Below are positions 1 through 6,154 of a stretch of 12,862 bases of DNA, piece by piece (positions within the stretch are counted from its first letter, which is position 1; every line of letters begins with the position of its first letter). This DNA is from an uncultured Collinsella sp. (GTDB taxonomy: Bacteria; Actinomycetota; Coriobacteriia; Coriobacteriales; Coriobacteriaceae). Where the stretch lies: positions 1 through 12,862 of the forward strand of contig URBB01000053.1 in NCBI GenBank assembly GCA_900545835.1, read 5' to 3'. The translations under genes were made by a program, and so were the position numbers. The notes below the pieces were generated by a model, which saw nothing but the letters and a program-made list of their open reading frames with translations, had not been told where the DNA came from and made no database searches.

Positions 1-49
1 ATCTACACTCTCTCCGTCGTCGGCAGCGTCAGATGTGTATAAGAGACAG
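1..49 (+). other. Illumina Nextera adapter remnant (not genomic)
   Basis: The first 49 bases match a Nextera library adapter read in order: the tail of the P5 primer (ATCTACAC, 1-8), an 8-base i5 index (TCTCTCCG, 9-16, which I recall as Nextera XT index S511), the read-1 adapter stem TCGTCGGCAGCGTC (17-30), and the 19-base Tn5 mosaic end AGATGTGTATAAGAGACAG (31-49). Genomic sequence therefore begins at base 50. This is an untrimmed library artefact at a contig end, not a transposon insertion in the organism: there is no transposase gene and the index plus P5 tail cannot come from a natural Tn5. Confidence 0.97.
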
Positions 50-80
50 CAGTTAATGCTGGCGTAGGGAGCATGCCGCC
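50..80 (+). promoter_or_regulatory. TPP riboswitch (THI element), 3' end only
   Basis: CAG-TTAATG-CTG followed by GCGTAGGGA (50-70) is the conserved 3' part of the thiamine pyrophosphate riboswitch: a short helix capped by TTAATG, then the GCGNAGGGA block that contributes to the pyrophosphate-sensing side. The 5' part with the CUGAGA core and the promoter are missing because the contig ends here and the adapter is joined in the middle of the aptamer. It sits 17 bases before an intrinsic terminator and about 70 bases before thiM, which is the expected arrangement for transcriptional control: TPP bound gives termination. Confidence 0.88.
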
Positions 81-86
81 TTTACA

Positions 87-118
87 GGGGCGCTGTCTAT
101 GCACAGCGCCCCTTTTCT
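87..118 (+). terminator. Riboswitch expression-platform terminator
   Basis: A perfect 10-bp stem, GGGGCGCTGT (87-96) with ACAGCGCCCC (103-112), closes a 6-base loop (CTATGC) and is followed by TTTTCT (113-118). It lies between the TPP aptamer end and the thiM ribosome binding site, so it is very probably the OFF-state terminator of the riboswitch. The matching antiterminator would use upstream aptamer sequence and cannot be fully drawn because the aptamer is truncated. Confidence 0.9.
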
Positions 119-138
119 ATGCCAAGGAGGCATGTGCA

Positions 139-978
139 GTGATTGATTCGGAACAGCTTAAGCAACATATGGTCAAGGCCGTAGAGGAGATTCGCGCCAC
201 CAATCCGATGGCCGGCTCCATCACCAACACGGTGACGATCGACTTTGTCGCCAACGCACAGCTCGCCGTGGGCGGATCGGCCGCCATGGTCTATCTGCCC
301 GACGAGGGCGAAGCGCTCGTTGCCGGCGGCGGCGCCATCTATCTCAATATGGGCACGCTCTTCCCTATCTACGAGCAGACGATTCCCCGCGCGGCGAAGG
401 CGGCACACGACGCCGGCAAGCCCTGGGTGCTCGATCCGGTTGGCCTGGGCATCGGTAGCCTGCGCACCCAGCTGGTAAACGAGCTCAAGCAGTACAAGCC
501 CGCCATCGTGCGCGGCAACGCCTCCGAGATTATCGCGCTCGCCGGCCTGTGGGGCCTTGAGGGCGAAGCAGCTGATCTGAGCCGCGTGCGCGGTGTCGAT
601 ACCACCGACACGGTCGATGCCGCCCGCGACGCCGCCGTGGCGCTCGCCCGCTACACCGGCGGCGCCGTAGTGGTCTCGGGCGAAGTCGACCTGATCACCG
701 ACGGCACAACCGTGGCCAAGTCCCACGGCGGCAGCCCGCTCATGTCCAAGATCACCGGCTGCGGCTGCTCGCAGGGCGGCGTGCTGGCCGTGTACGCCTG
801 TGCCGCCGACCCGTTTACGGCAGCCATCTGCGGCGCCGCCGTCTACAACGTTGCCGGCACGCATGCCGCCGCTGTCGCCGATGCCCCGGCAAGCTTTAAG
901 GTCGCCTTTATCGACGAGCTCTACCGCGCAACCGCCCAGGACATCGCCGATAACCAGCTCGAGCTCGAGGAGGCATAA
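139..978 (+). CDS. thiM: Hydroxyethylthiazole kinase ThiM
   Basis: Phosphorylates 4-methyl-5-(2-hydroxyethyl)thiazole with ATP, feeding salvaged thiazole into thiamine phosphate synthesis in the cytoplasm. The 279-residue protein has the family landmarks: the N-terminal block NTVTIDFVANAQLAVGGSAAM, LDPVGLGIGSLRTQL, the RGNASEI motif, and ITGCGC (residues 205-210) where Cys210 aligns with the conserved GTGC cysteine. Length fits the family (about 260-280). I chose the GTG at 139 because AAGGAGG at 124-130 lies 8 bases upstream; an in-frame ATG at 73 would run translation through the riboswitch terminator and is not credible. First gene of a three-gene operon under TPP control; the next ATG follows its stop after 3 bases. 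Confidence 0.95.
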   Translation: MIDSEQLKQHMVKAVEEIRATNPMAGSITNTVTIDFVANAQLAVGGSAAMVYLPDEGEALVAGGGAIYLNMGTLFPIYEQTIPRAAKAAHDAGKPWVLDPVGLGIGSLRTQLVNELKQYKPAIVRGNASEIIALAGLWGLEGEAADLSRVRGVDTTDTVDAARDAAVALARYTGGAVVVSGEVDLITDGTTVAKSHGGSPLMSKITGCGCSQGGVLAVYACAADPFTAAICGAAVYNVAGTHAAAVADAPASFKVAFIDELYRATAQDIADNQLELEEA

Positions 979-981
979 GCC

Positions 982-1323
982 ATGTCCGAGCCCGTAACCA
1001 ATGCCGGCATGAACACGCTCGTCGCCGTGGCCATCGCCCCGTGCGGCACCGGCGACGAACTGTCCGCCGAGGTCGCCGAAGTCGTGCGCGTCATTCGCGA
1101 GAGCGGCCTTCCCAACCGCACCACCTCGATGTTCACCGAGATCGAGGGCGACTGGGACGAGGTCATGCAGGTCGTGCGCGACGCAACCTTTGTGTTGGCG
1201 AGCAAGGGCATCCGCACCGAAGTCGTGCTCAAAGCCGATATTCGGCCCGGATTTACCGACACCATGACCGGCAAGCTCGAGCGCATGGAAGCACAGATCA
1301 AAAAACAGGAGGAAGCACGATGA
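982..1323 (+). CDS. MTH1187/YkoF-type thiamine-binding protein
   Basis: Small protein of 113 residues of the MTH1187 (DUF77) family. The match rests on the pattern VAVAIAPCGTGDELS near the N-terminus, the central FTEIEGDWDEVMQVV segment, and the C-terminal VVLKADIRPG followed by a charged helix ending KKQEEAR. Members are ferredoxin-like folds that form oligomers and bind thiamine or its precursors; the exact physiological role is not settled. Its place between thiM and thiE, under the same TPP leader, supports a job in thiamine or HMP/thiazole handling. AGGAGG at 968-973 lies 8 bases before the ATG, inside the 3' end of thiM. Its stop codon overlaps the thiE start (ATGA), indicating translational coupling. 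Confidence 0.88.
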   Translation: MSEPVTNAGMNTLVAVAIAPCGTGDELSAEVAEVVRVIRESGLPNRTTSMFTEIEGDWDEVMQVVRDATFVLASKGIRTEVVLKADIRPGFTDTMTGKLERMEAQIKKQEEAR

Positions 1324-2015
1324 GCATCCGCGACAACCTTGATATCTCGGCCTATCTGGTACTCGGCCCCGAAAACACGCTCGGGCGTCCCGTGGGCGAT
1401 GTGGTGGCCCAGGCGCTCGACGCAGGCTTTACCTGCATCCAGGTGCGCTCCAAGGTGGCAAGCGCCCGTGAAATCATCGCGCTGACGGGCGACGCCGCGC
1501 AGGCAATCGCACAGGCCGGCAAAACCGGTCAGGTTGCCCTGCTGATCGACGACCGCCTGGACTGCGTACTCGCCGCGCGCGAGCAGGGTATTGCTGTCGA
1601 CGGCGTGCACGTGGGCCAGAGCGATATTCCCGTCGAGGTCTGCCGCAAGCTTCTGGGCCCCGATGCCATCGTGGGCCTTTCGGCCCGCTGCGAGGAGATG
1701 CTCGAGTACGTCAAGACCGCCGACATGAGCCTAGTCGACTACCTGGGCATCGGCCCGCTCCACGAGACCGAAACCAAGCGCGACTGCGGACGCGCGGCCG
1801 ACGGCTCTATCATCACCAAGAGCTTTGAGGACCTGGCCGCACTCCACGCGGCAAGCCCCGTGCCCATCGTGGTGGGCGGCGGCGTCAAGACGGCCGACTT
1901 GCCGCAGCTTAAGGCAACCGGCGTCGATGGCTTCTTTGTGGTGAGCGCTGTCTGCAGTGCCGACGACCCCTACGCCGCCGCCAAGGAACTCGTCGACACC
2001 TGGCAGCAGGCATAG
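1320..2015 (+). CDS. thiE: Thiamine phosphate synthase ThiE
   Basis: Condenses HMP pyrophosphate with thiazole phosphate (the ThiM product) to thiamine phosphate. The 231-residue TIM-barrel protein shows family motifs in order: CIQVRSK (the LQLREK region), LLIDDRLDCVLA, GVHVGQSDIP, DYLGIGPLHETETKRD, and the C-terminal PIVVGGGVK with GVDGFFVVSAV that binds phosphate. The start at 1320 is supported by AGGAGG (1307-1312) seven bases upstream and by the 4-base ATGA overlap with the preceding gene. The frame is open further upstream (to 1041) but only as a shadow of the previous gene. No thiD (HMP-P kinase) is in this operon, so HMP-PP must be made elsewhere. Confidence 0.95.
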   Translation: MSIRDNLDISAYLVLGPENTLGRPVGDVVAQALDAGFTCIQVRSKVASAREIIALTGDAAQAIAQAGKTGQVALLIDDRLDCVLAAREQGIAVDGVHVGQSDIPVEVCRKLLGPDAIVGLSARCEEMLEYVKTADMSLVDYLGIGPLHETETKRDCGRAADGSIITKSFEDLAALHAASPVPIVVGGGVKTADLPQLKATGVDGFFVVSAVCSADDPYAAAKELVDTWQQA

Positions 2016-2059
2016 GCTCAGGCCGAGCAACTGATTCGCGACCTCATATCTTCAGCAAT

Positions 2060-2105
2060 GGAAAGCGCATCCCAGTTTGGACCTCCATTCCGGGATGCGC
2101 TTTCC
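2060..2105. terminator. Hairpin between convergent genes, likely bidirectional terminator
   Basis: A perfect 14-bp inverted repeat, GGAAAGCGCATCCC (2060-2073) and GGGATGCGCTTTCC (2092-2105), with an 18-base loop. It lies in the 101-base gap between the thiE stop and the end of the patatin gene on the other strand, the classic place for a shared terminator. There is no U-run after the stem in either direction, so if it terminates transcription it is a U-poor type; RNA 3'-end stabilisation is an alternative. Confidence 0.7.
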
Positions 2106-2116
2106 GCATGCAACCC

Positions 2117-2986
2117 TTACCCCGCCAGATACGCTTCCAGCTCGGGCAAGGTCGCCTCCGCATCGCGCCGACCGATCTGATAGATACGCTCGAGCTCATC
2201 CGGTTCACGGCACAGCGACGGTACCTTCACCGATTCGCTCGGCCGCACCACAAAGATTTCGCCGGCAGCCTCGCGACGTGCTAAGTCATCGAGCGTGGCA
2301 TTGTAGACCTCATGCCGATGCTCAAGCGCTGCGACAAACTCCGGGTAGTGACGGAACACGCGCCGCAGCATGGGCATCACGCTGTTGGGCTGCTTCACAA
2401 AGCCCGCCGGCTGCGTGAGTACCACGATGTTTCGGTCATACCCCTGCGCAAACAGCCATGCGCTGGGAATAGAATCAGCCACGCCACCATCCAGATACTT
2501 ATGTCCGTCAATAGCAACGGGACGCGTCGCCAAAGGAATCGCCGACGATGCCCGGATCCACTCGATATCCCGCTCGTCGCCATAAGGCAGGTCGTGATAG
2601 ACGGCCTTGCCCGTCTCGATATCGGTACACACGCACGTAAACCGCATGGGGCAGGCGCGATATGCCTCCAGGTCGATGGGATCGCGCTCGATGGGCACCT
2701 CATGATAGGCAAAATCGGCATTGAACATGTCTCCAGTCCGCAGCCAGCTTGCTACACCCGCATAGCGCTTATCGGCACAATATGCCTTGTTGTAGCGAAT
2801 GGCGCGTCCAATCTGCCGCGATTTAAAGTTGTAGCCAAACGCCGCGCCCGCCGAGACACCCACCATATGGTCGCAGGTCAAACCGTGCTCCATCCAAACG
2901 TCGAGCACGCCCGCCGTATACATACCGCGGTAGCCGCCTCCTTCGAGCGCCAGCCCCACCGTGCGCATCATATTTGACTGTGCCAT
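2117..2986 (-). CDS. Patatin-like phospholipase family protein
   Basis: Predicted serine lipid acyl hydrolase of 289 residues with the Ser-Asp dyad of patatins. The oxyanion-hole glycine motif is GGGYRG (residues 16-21), the nucleophile elbow is GVSAG with Ser45, and the catalytic aspartate is in DGG (Asp166). The C-terminal region (PVAIDGHKYLDGG, then NIVVLTQPAGF, then a helical tail with RRDAEATLPELEAYL) is like the bacterial YjjU/RssA-type patatins. There is no signal peptide or membrane segment, so it should be cytosolic; the natural substrate cannot be read from sequence. The ATG at 2986 has GGAG eight bases upstream. It is transcribed alone, divergent from the GGDEF gene and convergent with thiE. 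Confidence 0.9.
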   Translation of the reverse strand: MAQSNMMRTVGLALEGGGYRGMYTAGVLDVWMEHGLTCDHMVGVSAGAAFGYNFKSRQIGRAIRYNKAYCADKRYAGVASWLRTGDMFNADFAYHEVPIERDPIDLEAYRACPMRFTCVCTDIETGKAVYHDLPYGDERDIEWIRASSAIPLATRPVAIDGHKYLDGGVADSIPSAWLFAQGYDRNIVVLTQPAGFVKQPNSVMPMLRRVFRHYPEFVAALEHRHEVYNATLDDLARREAAGEIFVVRPSESVKVPSLCREPDELERIYQIGRRDAEATLPELEAYLAG

Positions 2987-3310
2987 GCGACCATCTCCGT
3001 CCCCGCAAATTCAAACGGAACAAGTATACCCGTCAACATATACCGCCCCAGTCGCATTTTTATCAAGCATCGCATCGTCGCGCTACCGCTTGTCGAACAA
3101 TAGCCGCCCACAGCATGTGCACCCATATATAATTGGGTATTGTTGTTTACACTACCCAGCTGTTATCAACAGCGAACATTAGCCGGCAAAGTAACTCAAC
3201 AACGCAGCAAGGCGGGGGCCTGGATGCACGCAAAACGCCGAACAACGATACGTGTACACAACGAGCTCGCCCGACGCAATCCGCCCCGACCTCAGAAAGC
3301 CGCTTAGAAC
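2987..3310. other. 324-base divergent intergenic region with long leader
   Basis: Gene-free stretch between the patatin gene (-) and the first c-di-GMP gene (+); it is visibly more AT-rich than its surroundings. A perfect TATAAT hexamer at 3128-3133 sits in the imperfect palindrome ACCCA-N8-TGGGT (3121-3138) but has no good -35 partner. TGGGTA (3134-3139) pairs with TACCCA (3153-3158), and GCTGTT-ATC-AACAGC (3159-3173) is a small perfect hairpin. If transcription starts near 3140, the GGDEF gene has a leader of about 170 bases. On the minus strand TTGACG and TATACT elements are present just upstream of the patatin gene but not at standard spacing. The short ORFs here have no ribosome binding site or recognisable product. 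Confidence 0.5.
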
Positions 3311-5449
3311 ATGGAAACTGTCAGCAATTACACCGAAACGCTCGAAAAGACCGTCCGCGACCTTCTCGAGCGTCAGGATGATCTGATTAGGACCGCCTTT
3401 ACCGACCAGCTTACCGGACTTGGCAACCGCGGCGGCTTTGCCCGTTCCCTCGAGGAGCTCTGGGAGCAGGACGCTCCCGTTACCATGGCGTTCATCGATA
3501 TCGACAATCTCAAGCACTGCAACGATGTCTTTGGCCATGACGAGGGCAACCGCTATATCTTGCAGGTAAGCCTTTATCTCAAGCTGTATATGAAGGTAGA
3601 CGAGGCGGCATTTCGTCTGGGAGGCGACGAGTTTGCCATCCTATCTACGATTGCGACCGAGGACGACCTCGCCGAACGTCTGGAACACTGCCGAACGATC
3701 CTGCTCAAAAACAACGATTCCGAGATGCCCCACTCGTTTAGCTACGGAGTGGCACACGCCGACCCCGCCCTGGGCGAAGCCTCCAATCGCATGACGCTCG
3801 ATGCCGACCATCGCATGTACGACTACAAGCTACGTCATGCCATGCATCTTGATCGACGTAATATCGCGCAAGTCCACACCGACGACTTCGAAATAAGCGA
3901 CCGTATTTTCGACGCCTTTTCGATGCTCAACGAAGGCCGCTATTTCTTTATCGAGAACTTGGACAAGGACCGCACCCTTTGGTCGCAAGGTGCCTTGCGC
4001 GATCTCGGTCTTCCTTCGGAGCACATAGACAGCTGCCGCGATTTCTGGAAAACGCGTGTCCATCCCGATGACCTCGAGGCCTACGCCAACGACATCAACC
4101 AGATCTTTAACGGCTCCAAACACCGCCGCGTCATGCAGTACCGCATGCGCAATGCCGCGGGTGACTACGTTCTCTGCCGTGCTCGCGGGTTTCGCATCGA
4201 CGGCGACGGAAATGCCCCCTCGCTCTATGTCGGCGAACTTGTCAACCACTCACTTGCCGAGACCGTCGACGCCGCCACGGGCCTCGGAACGCAGCGTATG
4301 CTGATCAACGCTATCGATGCCTGCCGCCGCGATCGTTGCGAGACAGGGCTTATAGCGGTGCGCGTTCGTGGCACGACAAAGCTCAACGAGCTCTACGGGG
4401 CCGAGGCTGTCGACAACATGCTTGCCGAATACGCAGGCCGCATGCTGTCGATCACCCGCGGCAGGAGCCGGGTCTACCGTTCACGAAGCGTCCAGTTCGT
4501 CGTGCTCAGCAACGACTTGGACCACGAGGCATTCGAGCAACTGACCCGCCACCTTAAAGAGGCCGTTTTCGCTCCTGTTCAAATCGCAGGCGACACCATT
4601 ACTCCCGTCTGCCTTGTCGTCCCGGCCTTTTACGAGCACTTAACCCATCAAGCGACCGCCGTTTTAGGCGAACTCGACCGTCGCCTTCGCACGGCCGGCG
4701 GGCTTGTTCCCAACGACAGCCTCCCCATACCCGAGGCGGAGCGCAAAAGCGCCATCGCCGAACGCATCGACTCGCTCACGGGCCTCTATCGACCCAGCGA
4801 GTTCATGCGGCGCGCCAACGCATTTCTCGAGGCAAGGCGCGACGGCACCTGGTGCATCGCCACGGTCGACATGGGCCACATGCGCCTGTTTAATGAATGG
4901 CACGGCCAGGCCGAGGGCGACCGCGTACTCGCCGATGTGGGCACGGTCCTCAAGGACATCGAGAATGCCGATATGGGCGTCGCAGGGTACTGGGGCCAAG
5001 ATGACTTTTGCGTACTCATCCCCTTTAAGCACATCACCGTCCATCAAATCTACAACCGCGTTCGCGAGGCAGTAGCCAGGCATGATGACGGCGTAGGTTT
5101 TTGGCCGTCCATGGGCATTTACCCCATCGACTCCAATGAGGAGATCACCATCGATGCGCAGGCAAAGGCCATGTTTACCAATCGACGCGCCAAAAACGAC
5201 TTCAAGGAGCGCATTGCTATTTTCCGCCCCGAAGAATATGAACACGAGATTGCGTTCCACCGCACGCTGACCGAGTTCCAGTACGCGCTCTCAAATGGCC
5301 GCATCACGTACTACCTGCAGCCCAGGTCGATATGGAAACCGGCGAGATCATTGGCGCCGAGGCACTTACGCGCTGGATTGACAAGGACGGCTCTCTCATT
5401 TCGCCCGCAACGTTTATCCCCGCACTCGAGGAAAGCGGCTTTGTGGTGA
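3311..5449 (+). CDS. GGDEF-PAS-GGDEF*-GGDEF* protein, 5' part of frameshifted GGDEF/EAL gene
   Basis: Diguanylate cyclase/phosphodiesterase scaffold, interrupted. Domains in order: a short helical lead (1-28); an intact GGDEF domain (about 29-180) with LTGLGNRGGF, FIDIDNLKHCNDVFGH and LGGDEF (GGDEF at 104-108), so it should make c-di-GMP from two GTP; a PAS_3-type sensor domain (about 195-312) with TRVHPDDLEAY and YRMRNAAGDYV; a second, degenerate GGDEF (about 315-475) where RSVQF (392-396) replaces GGDEF; a third, degenerate GGDEF (about 485-655) with GQDDF (562-566). The EAL domain begins at QYALSNGRITYYLQP and is correct to Pro671; the last 41 residues are out of frame. No RxxD inhibitory site precedes the first GGDEF. 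No membrane segment. The ATG at 3311 follows an in-frame stop (3305-3307), so no longer start exists; its ribosome binding site is weak (AGAAAG). Confidence 0.88.
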   Translation: METVSNYTETLEKTVRDLLERQDDLIRTAFTDQLTGLGNRGGFARSLEELWEQDAPVTMAFIDIDNLKHCNDVFGHDEGNRYILQVSLYLKLYMKVDEAAFRLGGDEFAILSTIATEDDLAERLEHCRTILLKNNDSEMPHSFSYGVAHADPALGEASNRMTLDADHRMYDYKLRHAMHLDRRNIAQVHTDDFEISDRIFDAFSMLNEGRYFFIENLDKDRTLWSQGALRDLGLPSEHIDSCRDFWKTRVHPDDLEAYANDINQIFNGSKHRRVMQYRMRNAAGDYVLCRARGFRIDGDGNAPSLYVGELVNHSLAETVDAATGLGTQRMLINAIDACRRDRCETGLIAVRVRGTTKLNELYGAEAVDNMLAEYAGRMLSITRGRSRVYRSRSVQFVVLSNDLDHEAFEQLTRHLKEAVFAPVQIAGDTITPVCLVVPAFYEHLTHQATAVLGELDRRLRTAGGLVPNDSLPIPEAERKSAIAERIDSLTGLYRPSEFMRRANAFLEARRDGTWCIATVDMGHMRLFNEWHGQAEGDRVLADVGTVLKDIENADMGVAGYWGQDDFCVLIPFKHITVHQIYNRVREAVARHDDGVGFWPSMGIYPIDSNEEITIDAQAKAMFTNRRAKNDFKERIAIFRPEEYEHEIAFHRTLTEFQYALSNGRITYYLQPRSIWKPARSLAPRHLRAGLTRTALSFRPQRLSPHSRKAALW
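5321..5324 (+). other. Frameshift site joining the two parts of the GGDEF/EAL gene
   Basis: Reading CAG-CCC at 5318-5323 then AGG leaves the EAL frame. Adding one C (CCC to CCCC) restores QPQVDMETGEIIGAEAL, the expected EAL opening, and gives one reading frame 3311-6027 of about 905 residues. The break is therefore a one-base deletion in a short C-run relative to an intact ancestor, or a sequence error. The context is not a classical -1 slippery heptamer and no pseudoknot was recognised downstream. Confidence 0.88.
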
Positions 5450-6027
5450 CGCTCGACAAGTACATTTGGCAGGGTGTCGCCATATGGCTTCGCGAGCGTC
5501 TCGATCGCGGTCTTCGCGTGGTTCCGGTCTCGCTTAATGTGTCTCGCGTGGACATTCTTGCCTGCGACGTTGCCGAGCATATGGGATCGCTCGCCGCCCA
5601 ATACAACCTGCCGCCCGAGCTCATGCGCATCGAGATCACCGAGACGGCTTATACGGGAGAGTCCGAAGCCGTGGACAAACTGACAGCCGACTTGCACACC
5701 CGCGGCTTCTCGACCTATATGGACGATTTTGGCACCGGTCAGTCCACGCTCGCGATGCTCAAGAACGTCAACGTCGACGTCATCAAGCTCGACCGCACCT
5801 TTGTGCCCACCGACCGCGATCAAGGCCGCAGCGCGCAGATCGTGTCATTGATGCTCGAGATGGCGCAGTCGCTCCATCTGCCCATTGTAATCGAAGGCGT
5901 CGAGACAGATGAGCAGGCGAACATGCTACGCCACATGGGCGCCCGCTACGCTCAGGGCTTCCTCTACTACCGCCCCATGCCGGCGAAGGATTTTGAGGCA
6001 TTGCTCGATGGTAGCAATAACAACTGA
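5332..6027 (+). CDS. EAL domain, 3' part of frameshifted GGDEF/EAL gene
   Basis: Encodes almost all of an EAL c-di-GMP phosphodiesterase domain (231 residues from the ATG at 5332), which would hydrolyse c-di-GMP to pGpG. Every metal or catalytic residue I can place is present: Glu10 in the GAEAL motif, Asn69 in LNVS, Glu101 in IEITE, Asp131-Asp132 in MDDFGTG, Lys152 in VIKLD, Glu188 in IEGVET and Gln208 in YAQGFLY. The domain looks catalytically competent if made as part of the full protein. The ATG at 5332 is an internal methionine: the first strand of the domain (QYALSNGRITYYLQPQVD) lies upstream in the other frame, and only a poor AGG precedes it, so separate translation is doubtful. It overlaps the upstream frame by 118 bases, which is only a consequence of the frameshift. 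Confidence 0.87.
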   Translation: METGEIIGAEALTRWIDKDGSLISPATFIPALEESGFVVTLDKYIWQGVAIWLRERLDRGLRVVPVSLNVSRVDILACDVAEHMGSLAAQYNLPPELMRIEITETAYTGESEAVDKLTADLHTRGFSTYMDDFGTGQSTLAMLKNVNVDVIKLDRTFVPTDRDQGRSAQIVSLMLEMAQSLHLPIVIEGVETDEQANMLRHMGARYAQGFLYYRPMPAKDFEALLDGSNNN

Positions 6028-6085
6028 TACGCTCGCGCGCAAAACGCCACCGCCGAAGGGGGCATTTGTCTCCATTAGCTAACTT

Positions 6086-6116
6086 ATATCCCCAGTTCAA
6101 ACCGAATTGGGGATAT
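6086..6116. repeat. Inverted repeat upstream of second GGDEF gene
   Basis: ATATCCCCAGTTC (6086-6098) pairs with GAATTGGGGATAT (6104-6116): 13 pairs with a single G-U and a 5-base loop. It has no U-run after it. A TATGAT element (5 of 6 to TATAAT) starts at 6114 and overlaps the right arm. It lies 59 bases after the EAL stop and 38 bases before the next start, so it may act as a U-poor terminator of the upstream gene, an operator over the downstream promoter, or both. Confidence 0.6.
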
Positions 6117-6154
6117 GATACAAACCGTTGTTCCGCCCAAGGAGGTTATCCATC

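Noticed and set aside
31..49. Tn5/IS50 mosaic end as a sign of a transposon insertion
   Set aside because: It is flanked by adapter stem, index and P5 sequence, which only occur in sequencing libraries.
73..138. Longer ThiM starting at ATG 73
   Set aside because: The extra 22 codons lie in the riboswitch terminator and lack a ribosome binding site; GTG 139 has AAGGAGG at ideal distance.
97..864. Long minus-strand frame opposite thiM, and similar frames opposite other genes (e.g. 4664-5260, 7771-8610, 10747-12060)
   Set aside because: They mirror well-identified genes, have compositionally odd translations and no ribosome binding sites; typical of high-GC coding DNA.
3173..3260. c-di-GMP-I (GEMM) riboswitch before the GGDEF gene
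   Set aside because: GGCAAA and ACGCAAA blocks are present, but the tetraloop, its CCGGCCTA-type receptor and the closing helix could not be found; resemblance is probably chance. A covariance-model search would settle it.
3133..3381. Small ORF of 82 codons in the intergenic region
   Set aside because: No ribosome binding site, low-complexity composition, overlaps the start of the GGDEF gene in another frame.
5318..5335. Programmed -1 frameshift producing the full GGDEF/EAL protein
   Set aside because: CAG-CCC-AGG is not a slippery heptamer (the proline tRNA would re-pair poorly on GCC), and no stimulatory structure is evident; mutation or error is simpler.
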